Positions 6,432 to 6,440 of a DNA stretch of 6,440 nucleotides are shown one piece after another. The translations under genes were made by a program, and so were the position numbers. The stretch is from JBBCJT01 sp037190665 (GTDB lineage Bacteria > Pseudomonadota > Alphaproteobacteria > Acetobacterales > Acetobacteraceae). Under the pieces are notes generated by a model. It made no database searches. It saw only the letters and a program-made list of their open reading frames with translations, and had not been told where the DNA came from. The stretch lies in NCBI GenBank assembly GCA_037190665.1, contig JBBCJT010000075.1, forward strand, positions 1-6,440, read 5' to 3'. The stretch's first letter is position 1; each line of letters starts with the position of its first letter.

Positions 6432-6440
6432 GTCCCGGCC

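Overview
The window is very GC-rich, with G/C strongly preferred at third codon positions. It is densely packed with six genes, all on the + strand. Gene style and protein families suggest a chromosomal segment from a high-GC proteobacterium. An alphaproteobacterium such as an Acetobacterales/Rhodospirillales or Rhizobiales member is my best guess, but this is an impression from composition and family content, not a proof. No RNA gene, mobile element, CRISPR array or phage signature is visible, and coding style is even from end to end.

Region 1 (1-3282) is most of a peptide/nickel-type (family 5) ABC importer. It holds a periplasmic solute-binding protein whose N-terminus lies before the window, then two inner-membrane permeases of the DppB/OppB and DppC/OppC types. 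The binding-protein and first-permease genes are 22 bases apart. The two permease genes overlap as ATGA, which points to one transcript. The ATPase subunits (DppD/DppF type) are not here.

Region 2 (3299-4906) begins 16 bases after the second permease. It encodes a fused alpha/beta family I CoA-transferase of the YdiF/propionate CoA-transferase type with its catalytic glutamate present. The tight spacing suggests it belongs to the transporter operon.

Region 3 (4986-6431) follows a 79-base gap containing a weak inverted repeat. It encodes an L-aspartate dehydrogenase family protein (NAD(P)-binding Rossmann domain plus the DUF108 domain) and then, 15 bases later, a MarC-family membrane protein.

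A plausible reading is a small uptake-and-assimilation cluster: the ABC system imports an unidentified solute, the CoA-transferase activates a carboxylic acid derived from it, and the AspDH-like enzyme handles an amino/imino-acid step. The link between these steps rests on gene order only. I see ordinary, intact metabolic and transport genes and no convincing novel system. The unusual points are the gene partnership, the missing ATPases, and a basic C-terminal tail and altered active-site context in the CoA-transferase.
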